A DNA stretch of 46,037 nucleotides from an uncultured Micrococcales bacterium (lineage in GTDB: Bacteria; Actinomycetota; Actinomycetes; Actinomycetales; Microbacteriaceae), in the NCBI GenBank assembly GCA_903887175.1, contig CAISOV010000029.1, positions 1 through 46,037 on the forward strand, in the 5' to 3' direction. The number at the start of each line of letters is the position of its first letter. Position 1 is the first letter of the stretch. A program made the translations under genes and the position numbers. Below, piece after piece: positions 30,358 to 40,151 of this stretch. The notes beneath the pieces were generated by a model. That model was not told the DNA's origin. It searched no databases and saw only the letters and a program-made list of their open reading frames with translations.

Positions 30358-30615
30358 ATGGCTAAAGCATCGAACCCAACCTCTGTCAAAAGCATTCTGA
30401 TTTTGTCGGCAATCTCAGCCGCCCTTGTAGGACTCATTGTTTTCTTCGGAGTTCGACCACAAGATGCCGACGGCAATATCGATCAAGCAGCTCGCTTTGG
30501 CGGCGCTTCGATCTGGGCGGGCGTCACCTTTATAGTGGTGATCGTGGCAATCGCAACCCTAAAGCTTGCTGTCAAAGATGACCCGCGCGACACAGACCAG
30601 CCTGCACTCAAATAA
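30358..30615 (+). CDS. Hypothetical small membrane protein
   Basis: 85 aa with two TM segments; starts 10 bp after the preceding gene. Confidence 0.75.
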   Translation: MAKASNPTSVKSILILSAISAALVGLIVFFGVRPQDADGNIDQAARFGGASIWAGVTFIVVIVAIATLKLAVKDDPRDTDQPALK

Positions 30616-30731
30616 CAATAAAAGTTCTGCAACTCTTCAGGCGCCGACGCCCCAACCTCCGCCGTTAGAAACGAAAACGCCACTAGATTAACTTTCAGAT
30701 ATTCATCTGTTTGTCTTTTGTGGGGGTTCTA

Positions 30732-33700
30732 GTGTCTTTTCGTCTAAAGTTTTTGGCGCCGGTCTTGGCTTTGGCCTTGTTGCTTAACGTTGTGCCTGTG
30801 TTGCCAGCTTCGGCGAGTTCTCCTGTTGTGGCCTCTGATGAGTTCGCGGCTTACGATTTTGTGTCTGCTTTGGCGAAGGCTAAGGCTTTGGATCACCCTA
30901 TTTTGTTGGTTCCGGCACTTTCTGAGGTGTCTACTACTTGGGTGAATGCTGATGGCACTTCAACTGTTGATGTGTCTGGTTCGCCTGTGCGTGTGCGCGA
31001 TGAGGTAGGCCAGTATGGTTGGCGCGATCTTGATTTCGATTTAGTTGCCACTGATACTGGCGTGGCTGCCAAGAGTGGGTTGCTGCCGTTGACGCTCTCA
31101 CCTGGTGGCAGCGCTGCCGAGGTTGATGCTTCTGGTTTGGTTTCGGCTACGAATGCTGATGGCACTTGTGTTGGGTTTGGTTGGTCGGGTGCTTTGCCTG
31201 CACCTGTTCTGGATGGCAGCAAAGCAACTTATGTTGATGTGTTACCGGGTGTTGATCTGGTCGTTTCGTTGACGGTGACTGGTTTTGAACAGTTCTTTGT
31301 TTTGAAACAAAAACCAACACTGGCGGTTTTGGATGCTTTGAAACTGCCTTTGCAATCTGCGCATGTGAGCGTAAAAGATACTGGTGCAGGTTTTGAGTTT
31401 GTGAACACTGCTGGGGTTAGTGAAGCAACTATTAGCCCGGTTCAGGTTTGGGATTCTTCAACACAGGGCACGAACCCCTCTGATGTGACTTTGCCTGGTT
31501 TGGATGCTCAAACAGTTGATTCGAATGTGTCTGGTTCGGCTGGTTCTTATGTGTTGGATTTGGTTTCTGATAACAGTTTCTTTGATAACCCTGATTTGGT
31601 TTACCCGGTGGTTATTGACCCGACTGTGGCTTATGGTGCTTCGTTTGACACTTATGTTCAATCTGATGCTGCTTCGACAGATTTTTCTAACTCAACCGAA
31701 CTGTTGGTGGGTACGTATAACTCTGGTGTGAGCAAATATCGTTCTTACCTAAACTTTGCTGGTAGCGATTGGGCTGGTACCACGGTTGTGTCAGCGACTT
31801 TGAAGTTGTGGCTGAACTGGTCTTGGTCTTGCACCCCTGCACCGATAAGTGTTTATGCAGCAACTGCTGCAGGAGCGAGCACTCGTTGGGGTGCGCAACC
31901 GTCTACTAGTGCGAATGCTTATGTCACAAAAAGTGTTGCTTCTGGTTATAACGCTTCTTGTGTTGCTGCGGTGCAAAGTTTTGATGTTACGAACCCTGTC
32001 ACGTTTTTAGCGACCAAGAACTGGTCAACAGTTGGCTTAGCTTTGAAAGCTTCAGAAACCGACAACACAGGTTGGAAAAGGTTTTATTCATCGAATGCCA
32101 CAGCCCACCGGCCTCAACTAACAGTGACTTACAACCACCCTCCACAAACACCTTCAGCTGTCACTGTTTCAAATTCCCGCACCGTGAGCGGTGTATTGGT
32201 CTCTCCTAGCGCCACCCCGACACTGTCAGCAACTGCTAACGATGTTGATTATGACAACGTGAAACTCAGTTTCTATTACAACGACTATTCGTTATCGCTA
32301 ACCAACCCGTTTACAGTGTTGTTATGCACCACACCATCTGTATCTGCTGGGGCGAGTGCTAGTTGTGTTTCTACTAAAACATTGACCAACGGGGCCAGTT
32401 ACAACATTTGGGCGCAAGCTGCCGACACGTATGACTCAAGCGGCCCATCAGTTTCAACAAATATAAAAGTTGACACTTCGATTCCTTTGCCGCCAACGAT
32501 TAGTTGCACCAACTATGCAAACAACTTTTCAACACCGGTTGTGCCAGGCACAACTTTCACTTGCACGATCACACCAAATAGTGCCACCAATGCCACAGTG
32601 TTAAACATCACTTTAAACGGCGAAACAACTACATACAACGAAACAACAAACCAAGCGCGAACATTAAATTTGTTTGCATCCAACATTCAATACCAGTTGA
32701 GTGCTCTCACAACACTAAGCAACGGGTTGATCAGTGACGCCGCGGTTTACACCGTCACTTTTGGTGCTGCCGGTGTTATCAACCCAATCAAAACAGTAAA
32801 AACTTACAACACAGCCTCGTTGAGTGTTTTCGCTAGCAACCAAGCAGGTGCACTAACAGGCAGTTATTTGCAATGGCGTGTTTTTGGTGACACTAACTGG
32901 ACTTTAGGTGTGTCATCTTTTCCGGTGACCACTCGCAATGGTGCACCGGGTGTTTACGACTATTTATGGGATTCAACTACAGCCAAACTAACAGTCGATA
33001 ACGTGCCGGTGCCTGCTGAGAAAACTGTTTTGTTGCAAGCACAAATATGTTTCGTTTACACATACCCGACAAGCTCAACTTTTTGCAGTGGTGATAGTGG
33101 AATCCAAATTTTGCGTCTCGGCCACGCCTTCGGAGGTAACTTACCAACCACAGGGGCAGGGCCTGCAACAGTATCGTTGCTCTCTGGCGAAATACAGTTA
33201 CCTGAAACAGATGTCAACATCGTAACCCCAGCAGGCACTTTCAGTGCCAACCGTGTCTATTACAGCCAAAAATTAGCCACCTACACAACCAACAACGGGT
33301 TTGGTGCCGGTTGGGTGAACTCTTTCACCGCAACAGATACCGGGCTTAGCGATGTAACAATCACCGACGGTATAACCAGGCCAGCCGGCGGTGTGTCAGT
33401 TTCTGGTGTGGATCAAACCATCAAAATCCAAGACGGTTTAGGTGAAGTTCTCACCTACCAAAAAACTGGTACCAGTTACACACCTGCCGATGATGAAACC
33501 ACACAAAGTGGTTTGCAACTTAATGTCACAACCGATGGTGTGACACTCACTTTGAAAGATTTGGGTGGCACCACAACCACGTTCACAAACACAACACCGA
33601 GCGGCACACCTACTTGGGTGGTTTCTGGTGTGAACGAAACAGGGTCACAGTTTTCTACCTGTTACCAAACCAGTAATGATGGTTTAACTAAGTTGCTACA

Positions 33701-36700
33701 AAAACTTGCAACCAACACCACACCTTGTGCGAGCCTACTCTCAGGCAGCGGCGTTACCGCAGATGTTCGAACCATGACCATCACCTACGGTGCGGCAACA
33801 ACCGCAAGCAACAACACTGGCGGCACTTCAACAACAATCGGTTTGGGTGATGTTCAACACCTGATCAAAAACATTAGTTACACCGCTTACAACCCAACCA
33901 CCGGGTTGCAAAGCACCACCGTGCAAAACTCTTACCAATACCAACTGTTAAACGGCCAAGCAGTTTTGGTCACCACAACAGATAACAGGGATAACACCAC
34001 AACAACCTACACTTACAAAACCGTGAACCTTGGCACCACTGATAACCCAACAGTTTGGCCACAGTTGACCCAAATAAACCAAACCGGGTTCGCACCATAC
34101 TTTTTCGAATACTCGGCCGATAACAAACTCACCCACACTCTTCGCGGCAACGCTGATGGTAGTGGTGGCACTGTTATTGAAAATAGTTACGTTTATAACA
34201 CCCCTACCGGGTCACTTGCAGCCTCAACGCCTGATCTGTCGCTAACAAACACCACAAAATGGGGTCAAAACACCACACCAGCTTTCAGTGCAATCGTGTT
34301 CGGCCCACAAACCCCGCTAACCACCCCGGCAGGTAACACTGCCATTGATGCAAACACGCTCACAGCTGCGCAACTAAAAACTGGTAGTTACATTTACACC
34401 GACGCGCTCGGTCGGGTAACCAACACTGCAAGTTACGGCCACGACACTTGGCTTTACAGTGCCACCATTTTCAACAACCAAGGCCTACCACAAGCAACAT
34501 ACACGCCAAGAGATTTGAACCGGTTACTCACCGATTTGCAAAGCACACCACATCTGAACCCTACCGATTACGCAACACTAAATCGTTACAGCAAACCAAC
34601 CGACCTGAATAACCCAGCTGATGTGGTTCGTGTGATCAGTTTGTTAGATAGTTGGTCACCGGCCATCGATCAAAGCATCACAACACCAACCGGGTCCGTC
34701 ATCTCTGGTTCATGGCGCATCCACACCGCAAACATTTATGACACGGGTGCACCAAATAACAACATCAACCCAGTCACTGGCAAAAACTATGGGCTACTCA
34801 CCTCGCAAACAAATGGTTGGGTCGCTGCAAACGCCACAAACCTTGACCCGACCGTCGCTTTAGGTAGCGATACTGCACCGATTTCAACCGTTCTAAACTC
34901 GTATGACCCACAAGCTAACAACGACACATCAATTGATGGTTCAGGTTCTGGTTGGTTTTATGGCACCCCAACCAGGGTGCAAACAAAAGACAAAAACGGT
35001 GCCACCACTTCGATAGGCATCACCTATTTGAACGCTTCAGGGCAAACCACACAAAGCAAAGGCCCACTAACAACCGACACTGAAGCAGTGGGCGACACGG
35101 CCCGCTCTTTATACACCGTGTATTACACCGCAGGTTTCAACGCGGTAACAGACTGTCAAAACAAACCAGCCTGGGTTGGTTTAGTTTGCAAACAATCAAC
35201 CGCACCACCCACTGCTTCAACCACACACCCGGTAACTAAAATCACCAACTACACCACCGATTTGCAACCCCAAAGCGTTGTTGAAATCGCAAACCTACCA
35301 ACCGGTGTGCAAATCAGAACAACCACAAACAGTTATACCGCGGCCGGCCTAATCGACACCACCACCATTAGTGGTGTTGGTTTTAGTGACAACACCCCAA
35401 TCACCACCCAAATCAGTTACCAACCCAACGGTTTGGCATACCAAACCACTAAAACTGTTTCAGGTGCAGCCACAAACACTCATTTGAGTTTCGACTCATG
35501 GGGCCGTCAAACCTCTTTCACAAACTCGTTAGGCGAAACGGCAACAACAACCTACAAACCATACGGTGATTCAGGCTCAGGACTAATCGCCACATATCAA
35601 GACCCACAAAACACGATCAGCTACCAATACGGTGGCACAGATGCAAACGGTCAAACCGACACCCGAGCCAACCCAACAACTTTGACCGTTGGTGGCGACA
35701 CTTACCAAGCCGCTTATGACAACTTCGGGGCGACCACTAAACAAACCGCACCAGCAGGTTTAACCCAAGAGTTCAGCTACGACGAAAACGGTCGCCTAAC
35801 AGGCATGAACTATGGTGGCAGCGACGCAAACGGCAACCCAACAGCCCAACCGTGGTACAACTTCGCAAGAACCTTCAACGAAAACTCGTTGCTTGCAACC
35901 GAAACCAAACCAACCAGTTCACCTGATTCAGCAACCGCAACCAGCAGTTACAGTTACGACACCAAAAACCGTTTAACAAACGCCACAACGATAAACGCTG
36001 CAGGAACCACCTGCAGCACCAACACTTACAGTTTCGATTTTGTTGGCAACCGAACCAACAAAACAACAACCAGTGGCACAGCCGCTAACTGTGCGGCCAC
36101 CACACAAACAAAAACCACAACCTACAACAGTTACTCACAAATCAGTGACACCGGTTACGTTTACGACGGCTTCGGCCGCAACACCGTAATACCAGCAGCG
36201 AACACACCAACCGGGGCCAGTGACCTGACAGTGAGCTACAACATTGTTGGTCAAGTCACCAACATAGGCGGTGTGACCGCAAGCAGTTACGGTTACGACC
36301 CGAACGGTAACAACCTAACTGAAACCACCACCACAGCCGGTGTGACCACAACAACTACCAAACACTACTTCGGATCAGACACCCCAAGTTTTACCACCAG
36401 CACAACAGGCGGTGTCACAACCACCGAAAAATACTCGCCCTCACTTGGTAGCGGTCTTCAAAGCATCACAACCACCACAAACGGTGTCACAACAACGAAC
36501 TATGTGTTCACCGATTTGCAAGGCGCTAACTTTGCGGCCACAACTAAACCCACAACCGGTTATGCCACACCACCAGCGGGCATCAACACCTTCGACGAAT
36601 ACGGCAACCAAACCGCCGGCAACCAAACCATCGGTACCAACCAAAACTACGGTTGGGCAGGTAGCGCCCACAGAACAACAGACAAAAACGGGTTAATCCT

Positions 36701-37382
36701 CTTAGGCGCCAGGGTTTATAACCCAGCTACCGGCCAATTCACAACTACCGACCCGGTACCAGGTGGCAACGAAAACGCCTACAACTACCCAAACAACCCA
36801 GTCAACCAAAACGACTTTACAGGTTGCCATAATGCCTGGGACTATATTGGACTTGGCGCATTTGTGGTGGTTTGCGTCGCAGTCGACTGGGTTCCAATAG
36901 TCGGCGAGGCTGCTGCCCCCGCTGAAATTGGCGTTGTCTCAAAATTTGTCGCGGAAGATATTGCAAGTTCAGCTGCAAGCCGAGCAATTGCGGCGGCCGA
37001 ACTTGCCGCTAGCAGCGCTCTGAGAGCAAAGATCGCCGGCCAGGCCACAAAATTAGGTGTAAAGCTTGTGTCCCAAAACATAGTGAAGGAGCAAGGTCTA
37101 AAACGCCTCGTTTACATCGTTATTAAAGACGGCAACGTCTATGTGGGTAAAACTATCAGAGGCTTACAGAGACTTCTAGATCACAAGGGCAAAGGTAAAT
37201 TTAGCGCTGATGAGATTGCAAACGCCATTATCGTCGACGCAAGCAAGATTTCAGATTATGCGTTGAGGGTGTTGGAACAAAACTTCATTAACCTTAATGG
37301 TGGAAAAGAGCCCCTGCTAAACATCATAAATTCTATAAGTGAACGAAAGTGGACTTCTGATATATTTCGGATTCCCAAATGA
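30732..37382 (+). CDS. Secreted RHS/YD-repeat polymorphic toxin-like protein with N-terminal DNRLRE-like region and C-terminal GIY-YIG nuclease domain
   Basis: Signal peptide 'FLAPVLALALLLNVVPVLPASA'; DNRLRE-like 'DTYVQSDAASTDFSNSTELLVGTYNSGVSKYRSYLNF'; many YD repeats ('SYDENGRLTGMNYGGSDANGNP', 'SYGYDPNGNNLTETTTT'); RHS end 'LGARVYNPATGQFTTTDPVPGGNENAYNYPNNPVNQNDFTG'; C-terminal 'VYIVIKDGNVYVGKTIRGLQRLLDH...LEQNFINLNGG..LLNI'. The ORF track starts at TTG 30711; GTG 30732 has a better SD (GGGGG). Confidence 0.93.
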   Translation: MSFRLKFLAPVLALALLLNVVPVLPASASSPVVASDEFAAYDFVSALAKAKALDHPILLVPALSEVSTTWVNADGTSTVDVSGSPVRVRDEVGQYGWRDLDFDLVATDTGVAAKSGLLPLTLSPGGSAAEVDASGLVSATNADGTCVGFGWSGALPAPVLDGSKATYVDVLPGVDLVVSLTVTGFEQFFVLKQKPTLAVLDALKLPLQSAHVSVKDTGAGFEFVNTAGVSEATISPVQVWDSSTQGTNPSDVTLPGLDAQTVDSNVSGSAGSYVLDLVSDNSFFDNPDLVYPVVIDPTVAYGASFDTYVQSDAASTDFSNSTELLVGTYNSGVSKYRSYLNFAGSDWAGTTVVSATLKLWLNWSWSCTPAPISVYAATAAGASTRWGAQPSTSANAYVTKSVASGYNASCVAAVQSFDVTNPVTFLATKNWSTVGLALKASETDNTGWKRFYSSNATAHRPQLTVTYNHPPQTPSAVTVSNSRTVSGVLVSPSATPTLSATANDVDYDNVKLSFYYNDYSLSLTNPFTVLLCTTPSVSAGASASCVSTKTLTNGASYNIWAQAADTYDSSGPSVSTNIKVDTSIPLPPTISCTNYANNFSTPVVPGTTFTCTITPNSATNATVLNITLNGETTTYNETTNQARTLNLFASNIQYQLSALTTLSNGLISDAAVYTVTFGAAGVINPIKTVKTYNTASLSVFASNQAGALTGSYLQWRVFGDTNWTLGVSSFPVTTRNGAPGVYDYLWDSTTAKLTVDNVPVPAEKTVLLQAQICFVYTYPTSSTFCSGDSGIQILRLGHAFGGNLPTTGAGPATVSLLSGEIQLPETDVNIVTPAGTFSANRVYYSQKLATYTTNNGFGAGWVNSFTATDTGLSDVTITDGITRPAGGVSVSGVDQTIKIQDGLGEVLTYQKTGTSYTPADDETTQSGLQLNVTTDGVTLTLKDLGGTTTTFTNTTPSGTPTWVVSGVNETGSQFSTCYQTSNDGLTKLLQKLATNTTPCASLLSGSGVTADVRTMTITYGAATTASNNTGGTSTTIGLGDVQHLIKNISYTAYNPTTGLQSTTVQNSYQYQLLNGQAVLVTTTDNRDNTTTTYTYKTVNLGTTDNPTVWPQLTQINQTGFAPYFFEYSADNKLTHTLRGNADGSGGTVIENSYVYNTPTGSLAASTPDLSLTNTTKWGQNTTPAFSAIVFGPQTPLTTPAGNTAIDANTLTAAQLKTGSYIYTDALGRVTNTASYGHDTWLYSATIFNNQGLPQATYTPRDLNRLLTDLQSTPHLNPTDYATLNRYSKPTDLNNPADVVRVISLLDSWSPAIDQSITTPTGSVISGSWRIHTANIYDTGAPNNNINPVTGKNYGLLTSQTNGWVAANATNLDPTVALGSDTAPISTVLNSYDPQANNDTSIDGSGSGWFYGTPTRVQTKDKNGATTSIGITYLNASGQTTQSKGPLTTDTEAVGDTARSLYTVYYTAGFNAVTDCQNKPAWVGLVCKQSTAPPTASTTHPVTKITNYTTDLQPQSVVEIANLPTGVQIRTTTNSYTAAGLIDTTTISGVGFSDNTPITTQISYQPNGLAYQTTKTVSGAATNTHLSFDSWGRQTSFTNSLGETATTTYKPYGDSGSGLIATYQDPQNTISYQYGGTDANGQTDTRANPTTLTVGGDTYQAAYDNFGATTKQTAPAGLTQEFSYDENGRLTGMNYGGSDANGNPTAQPWYNFARTFNENSLLATETKPTSSPDSATATSSYSYDTKNRLTNATTINAAGTTCSTNTYSFDFVGNRTNKTTTSGTAANCAATTQTKTTTYNSYSQISDTGYVYDGFGRNTVIPAANTPTGASDLTVSYNIVGQVTNIGGVTASSYGYDPNGNNLTETTTTAGVTTTTTKHYFGSDTPSFTTSTTGGVTTTEKYSPSLGSGLQSITTTTNGVTTTNYVFTDLQGANFAATTKPTTGYATPPAGINTFDEYGNQTAGNQTIGTNQNYGWAGSAHRTTDKNGLILLGARVYNPATGQFTTTDPVPGGNENAYNYPNNPVNQNDFTGCHNAWDYIGLGAFVVVCVAVDWVPIVGEAAAPAEIGVVSKFVAEDIASSAASRAIAAAELAASSALRAKIAGQATKLGVKLVSQNIVKEQGLKRLVYIVIKDGNVYVGKTIRGLQRLLDHKGKGKFSADEIANAIIVDASKISDYALRVLEQNFINLNGGKEPLLNIINSISERKWTSDIFRIPK

Positions 37383-37395
37383 AAGAGGAATTGAA

Positions 37396-38115
37396 ATGCA
37401 ATTATTCCAAGGTGAGCTAGAACACTTTTCTGCGGAAGGAGCATTGGAAATAGCCAGTTTACGCCATCTTGCAAGCCAAGGTCATCTAGACAATGCAATT
37501 TCGATTCGGATTAGTTCTGGGCCACAGTCGGACCTTACTTTCTTATCTCAACTAAAGAACCTCGTACGTTTAGACGTGCAGATAAAGTCTTCTAAACCCG
37601 TGAATTTATCCCAATTGCCATTACTAACTAACCTTAAGCTGTCAGAAAAGTTTGTAACAAGTGTTGAGGCTTGGCCAGCGAGTAATCAACTCGACACCCT
37701 GGTCCTGATGACGCCTTCGTCGGATACTTTGACCAAAATCGGAGGATTGGCTAAATTTCTTTACGTATCCTCGCCTCCACTTGTGTTTCCAGAGGTTGAC
37801 GCCCCTCATTCAACCAAGGAACTCAAAATCTTCTTTTCACGAAGCGGACACTTTGACGTTTCTAATGTTGCCCAGTTTTCGAATCTCGAAACTTTGAGTT
37901 TTTACCGTTGCCCTGGGACAATTAACAACTCACACGCTCTCGAGGCGCTGAAGAAACTCTCAAAAGTCAACATTTATAACTCACCAAATCTAGATGACTA
38001 CGAGTGGCTTTTCAAGCTACCTAAACTCAAGCGAGTTCTCTTTATGGGTAAAAATGATTTGCCTGCAGAAGCAATATCCACAAGGTTAATCAGCAGCAAG
38101 TTGATGGCTGGCTAG
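37396..38115 (+). CDS. Leucine-rich-repeat-like protein, candidate immunity protein for the RHS nuclease
   Basis: ATG at 37396 behind AGAGGA SD, 13 bp after the rhs stop; repeats 'LSQLKNLVRLDV', 'LPLLTNLKLS', 'FSNLETLSFYRC', 'LKKLSKVNIYN', 'LPKLKRVLF'. Confidence 0.75.
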   Translation: MQLFQGELEHFSAEGALEIASLRHLASQGHLDNAISIRISSGPQSDLTFLSQLKNLVRLDVQIKSSKPVNLSQLPLLTNLKLSEKFVTSVEAWPASNQLDTLVLMTPSSDTLTKIGGLAKFLYVSSPPLVFPEVDAPHSTKELKIFFSRSGHFDVSNVAQFSNLETLSFYRCPGTINNSHALEALKKLSKVNIYNSPNLDDYEWLFKLPKLKRVLFMGKNDLPAEAISTRLISSKLMAG

Positions 38116-38382
38116 AGAACAATACCAAACCTTCCTGCGATAGCCACACGGCGATTTAAAGTCTTTGGAAATCCCAAGTTGGCATGAATGTTGACTTAGT
38201 TCACTCCTGAAACACATTGTATTTAGGCATGTAACTAGGGTGCGGTGCGGAAATTGCGACACTCGATTGACTTCGTCTCCAGAACTTTCAAGCTAGGTGC
38301 GAAAACGAGCAGCATGAGCGTCTCTCCGCAGGCCTTGAATACAAAGCGGTTTAACATAAAGAGGTTTTATTTCAGAGGCAAC

Positions 38383-39771
38383 TCAAGCCTGAACGCGACC
38401 AGCAATCTGCTCGGCTAGTCCGATGTAGTTGTGTGGGGTTAGCAATAGCAAACGGTCTTTGGCTTCTTGGCCAATCTCGAGCTGGTTGATGAAAACCTGA
38501 AGGTCGTCGCTGTTGATGCGCTTGCCGCGGGTTAGTTCTTTGAGCAACTCGTATGGGTTCGAAATGCTGCTTCGGCCAGCGGCAACTTCGGCGCGAATGA
38601 CGGTCTGAATCGCCTCACCCAAAACCTCAAGGTTCTCGGCCAAATCGCCTGCCAAAACCGCTTGCGAAAGCTCAAGTTCGTCAAGGCCTCGGGTGACGTT
38701 ATCAACGGCTAGCAGCGAGTGACCAAAGCCCAAGCCGATGTTGCGTTGTGAGCTCGAGTCGGTTAGGTCACGCTGCATGCGTGAGGTAACAAGGGTTGCG
38801 GCCAAGCTGTCTAGAATCGCGTTTGACAGCTCGAGGTTTGATTCGGCGTTCTCGAAGCGAATCGGGTTGACCTTGTGGGGCATGGTTGACGAGCCGGTGG
38901 CTCCCGCCTGAGGAATCTGCTTGAAATAGTTCAGCGAGATGTAGGTCCAGACATCCGTGCAGAAATTGTGCAAAATGCGGTTGAACAGAGCGACCGACGC
39001 ATAAAGCTCGGCTTGCCAGTCGTGTGATTCGATTTGGGTGGTCAGCGGGTTCCAGGTCAAACCCAAAGCGGTAACAAAAGCCTCAGACTCAGCTAGCCAG
39101 TCAACCCCAGGCGCGGCGACAACGTGCGCCGAAAAGGTGCCGGTCGCACCGCTGAACTTGCCTAAAAACTCGGCTTTAGCAATGCGGTCAATCTGGCGTT
39201 GCAAACGGTGAACGAAAACGGCAATCTCTTTGCCCATGGTGGTCGGGGTGGCTGGCTGACCGTGAGTGCGCGAAAGCATTGGCACGGCGGCCGATTTAGC
39301 CGACAGCGCACGAAGCTTTGCCATCAAGATTTCAACGCGAGGCAGCCAAACATCGTTCACCGCATCACGCACGGTGATCGCATATGAGAGGTTGTTGATG
39401 TCTTCGCTGGTGCACGCAAAATGGGTGAGTTCAAGCAGGTCGGCGCGGCCCATTGCGGTCAATTTCTCGCGGATGAAGTATTCGACGGCCTTAACATCGT
39501 GCTTGGTGGTGGCTTCGAAGCCGGCCAGCGTTGCAACGTCGGCGTCAGAAAAGTTTGCGACTAGATCGCGAAGCGCTTGAGTTTCGGCCAAGTCGATGCT
39601 TCGGTTGGTGCCAAGTAGGTTTCGGTTGGCCAAGTGCAAAAGCCATTCAACTTCGACGGCGATTCGCGCGCGGTTCAGACCCGCCTCTGACAGGTGAATG
39701 CCCAGATCTGCAACGGCTGCCCGATAACGACCGTCAAGGGGGCTTAGGGGTTGATTTGAAAGTTTGCTCAC
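38383..39771 (-). CDS. purB: Adenylosuccinate lyase
   Basis: 'LSPLDGRYRAAVADL', 'TKHDVKAVEYFIRE', signature 'GSSTMPHKVNPIRFENAE'. Confidence 0.97.
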   Translation of the reverse strand: MSKLSNQPLSPLDGRYRAAVADLGIHLSEAGLNRARIAVEVEWLLHLANRNLLGTNRSIDLAETQALRDLVANFSDADVATLAGFEATTKHDVKAVEYFIREKLTAMGRADLLELTHFACTSEDINNLSYAITVRDAVNDVWLPRVEILMAKLRALSAKSAAVPMLSRTHGQPATPTTMGKEIAVFVHRLQRQIDRIAKAEFLGKFSGATGTFSAHVVAAPGVDWLAESEAFVTALGLTWNPLTTQIESHDWQAELYASVALFNRILHNFCTDVWTYISLNYFKQIPQAGATGSSTMPHKVNPIRFENAESNLELSNAILDSLAATLVTSRMQRDLTDSSSQRNIGLGFGHSLLAVDNVTRGLDELELSQAVLAGDLAENLEVLGEAIQTVIRAEVAAGRSSISNPYELLKELTRGKRINSDDLQVFINQLEIGQEAKDRLLLLTPHNYIGLAEQIAGRVQA

Positions 39772-39905
39772 CCGTCTATTCTGCCAGCGATTGCAAGCCC
39801 TAGGGTGCTACGAGCTGAGTTGTTAGCAACGGGCACGAGCCCTGACCTTTGCACGGTTTCTGTTCGTCGGCACTCGGGCGAATCACAAAAAACGAAACTT
39901 GAACA

Positions 39906-40151
39906 ATGAATCAGTTACTAAACAACATTCAGGCAGCCTTAGCCGCACTTCGCACGTCTAAACCAAACCCTGCATTCTGGTCGGGCCCGGCAGCTACTGC
40001 CTTTATGCATCGCATTGACCTGCTAGAAATTGAGCTAACCGCCATTTGCACTTTGCTCGGTGGTTCTTCAGCCACAGGTGGTTCACCGATTGGCTCTACC
40101 CCGGTGGTTCCGCTTGTGCAAATGATTTCGCAGTTAGGCCTTCACTTCTGA
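39906..40151 (+). CDS. Small hypothetical protein, WXG100-like
   Basis: 81 aa; central 'FWSGPAATAFMHRIDLLEIEL' resembling the WXG helix-turn-helix. Confidence 0.6.
   Translation: MNQLLNNIQAALAALRTSKPNPAFWSGPAATAFMHRIDLLEIELTAICTLLGGSSATGGSPIGSTPVVPLVQMISQLGLHF

Noticed and set aside
32100-36830. Tandem DNA repeats or CRISPR-like array in the ACA/ACC-rich region
   Set aside because: The repetition is at the protein level (Thr/Asn-rich YD repeats) with no constant-length repeat/spacer pattern.
30732-37382. Teneurin-like, adhesin-only or insecticidal Tc-type reading of the RHS gene
   Set aside because: No TcB/TcC partners or eukaryotic-type domains. The RHS end motif followed by a nuclease-like tip and adjacent ORF fits a polymorphic toxin better.
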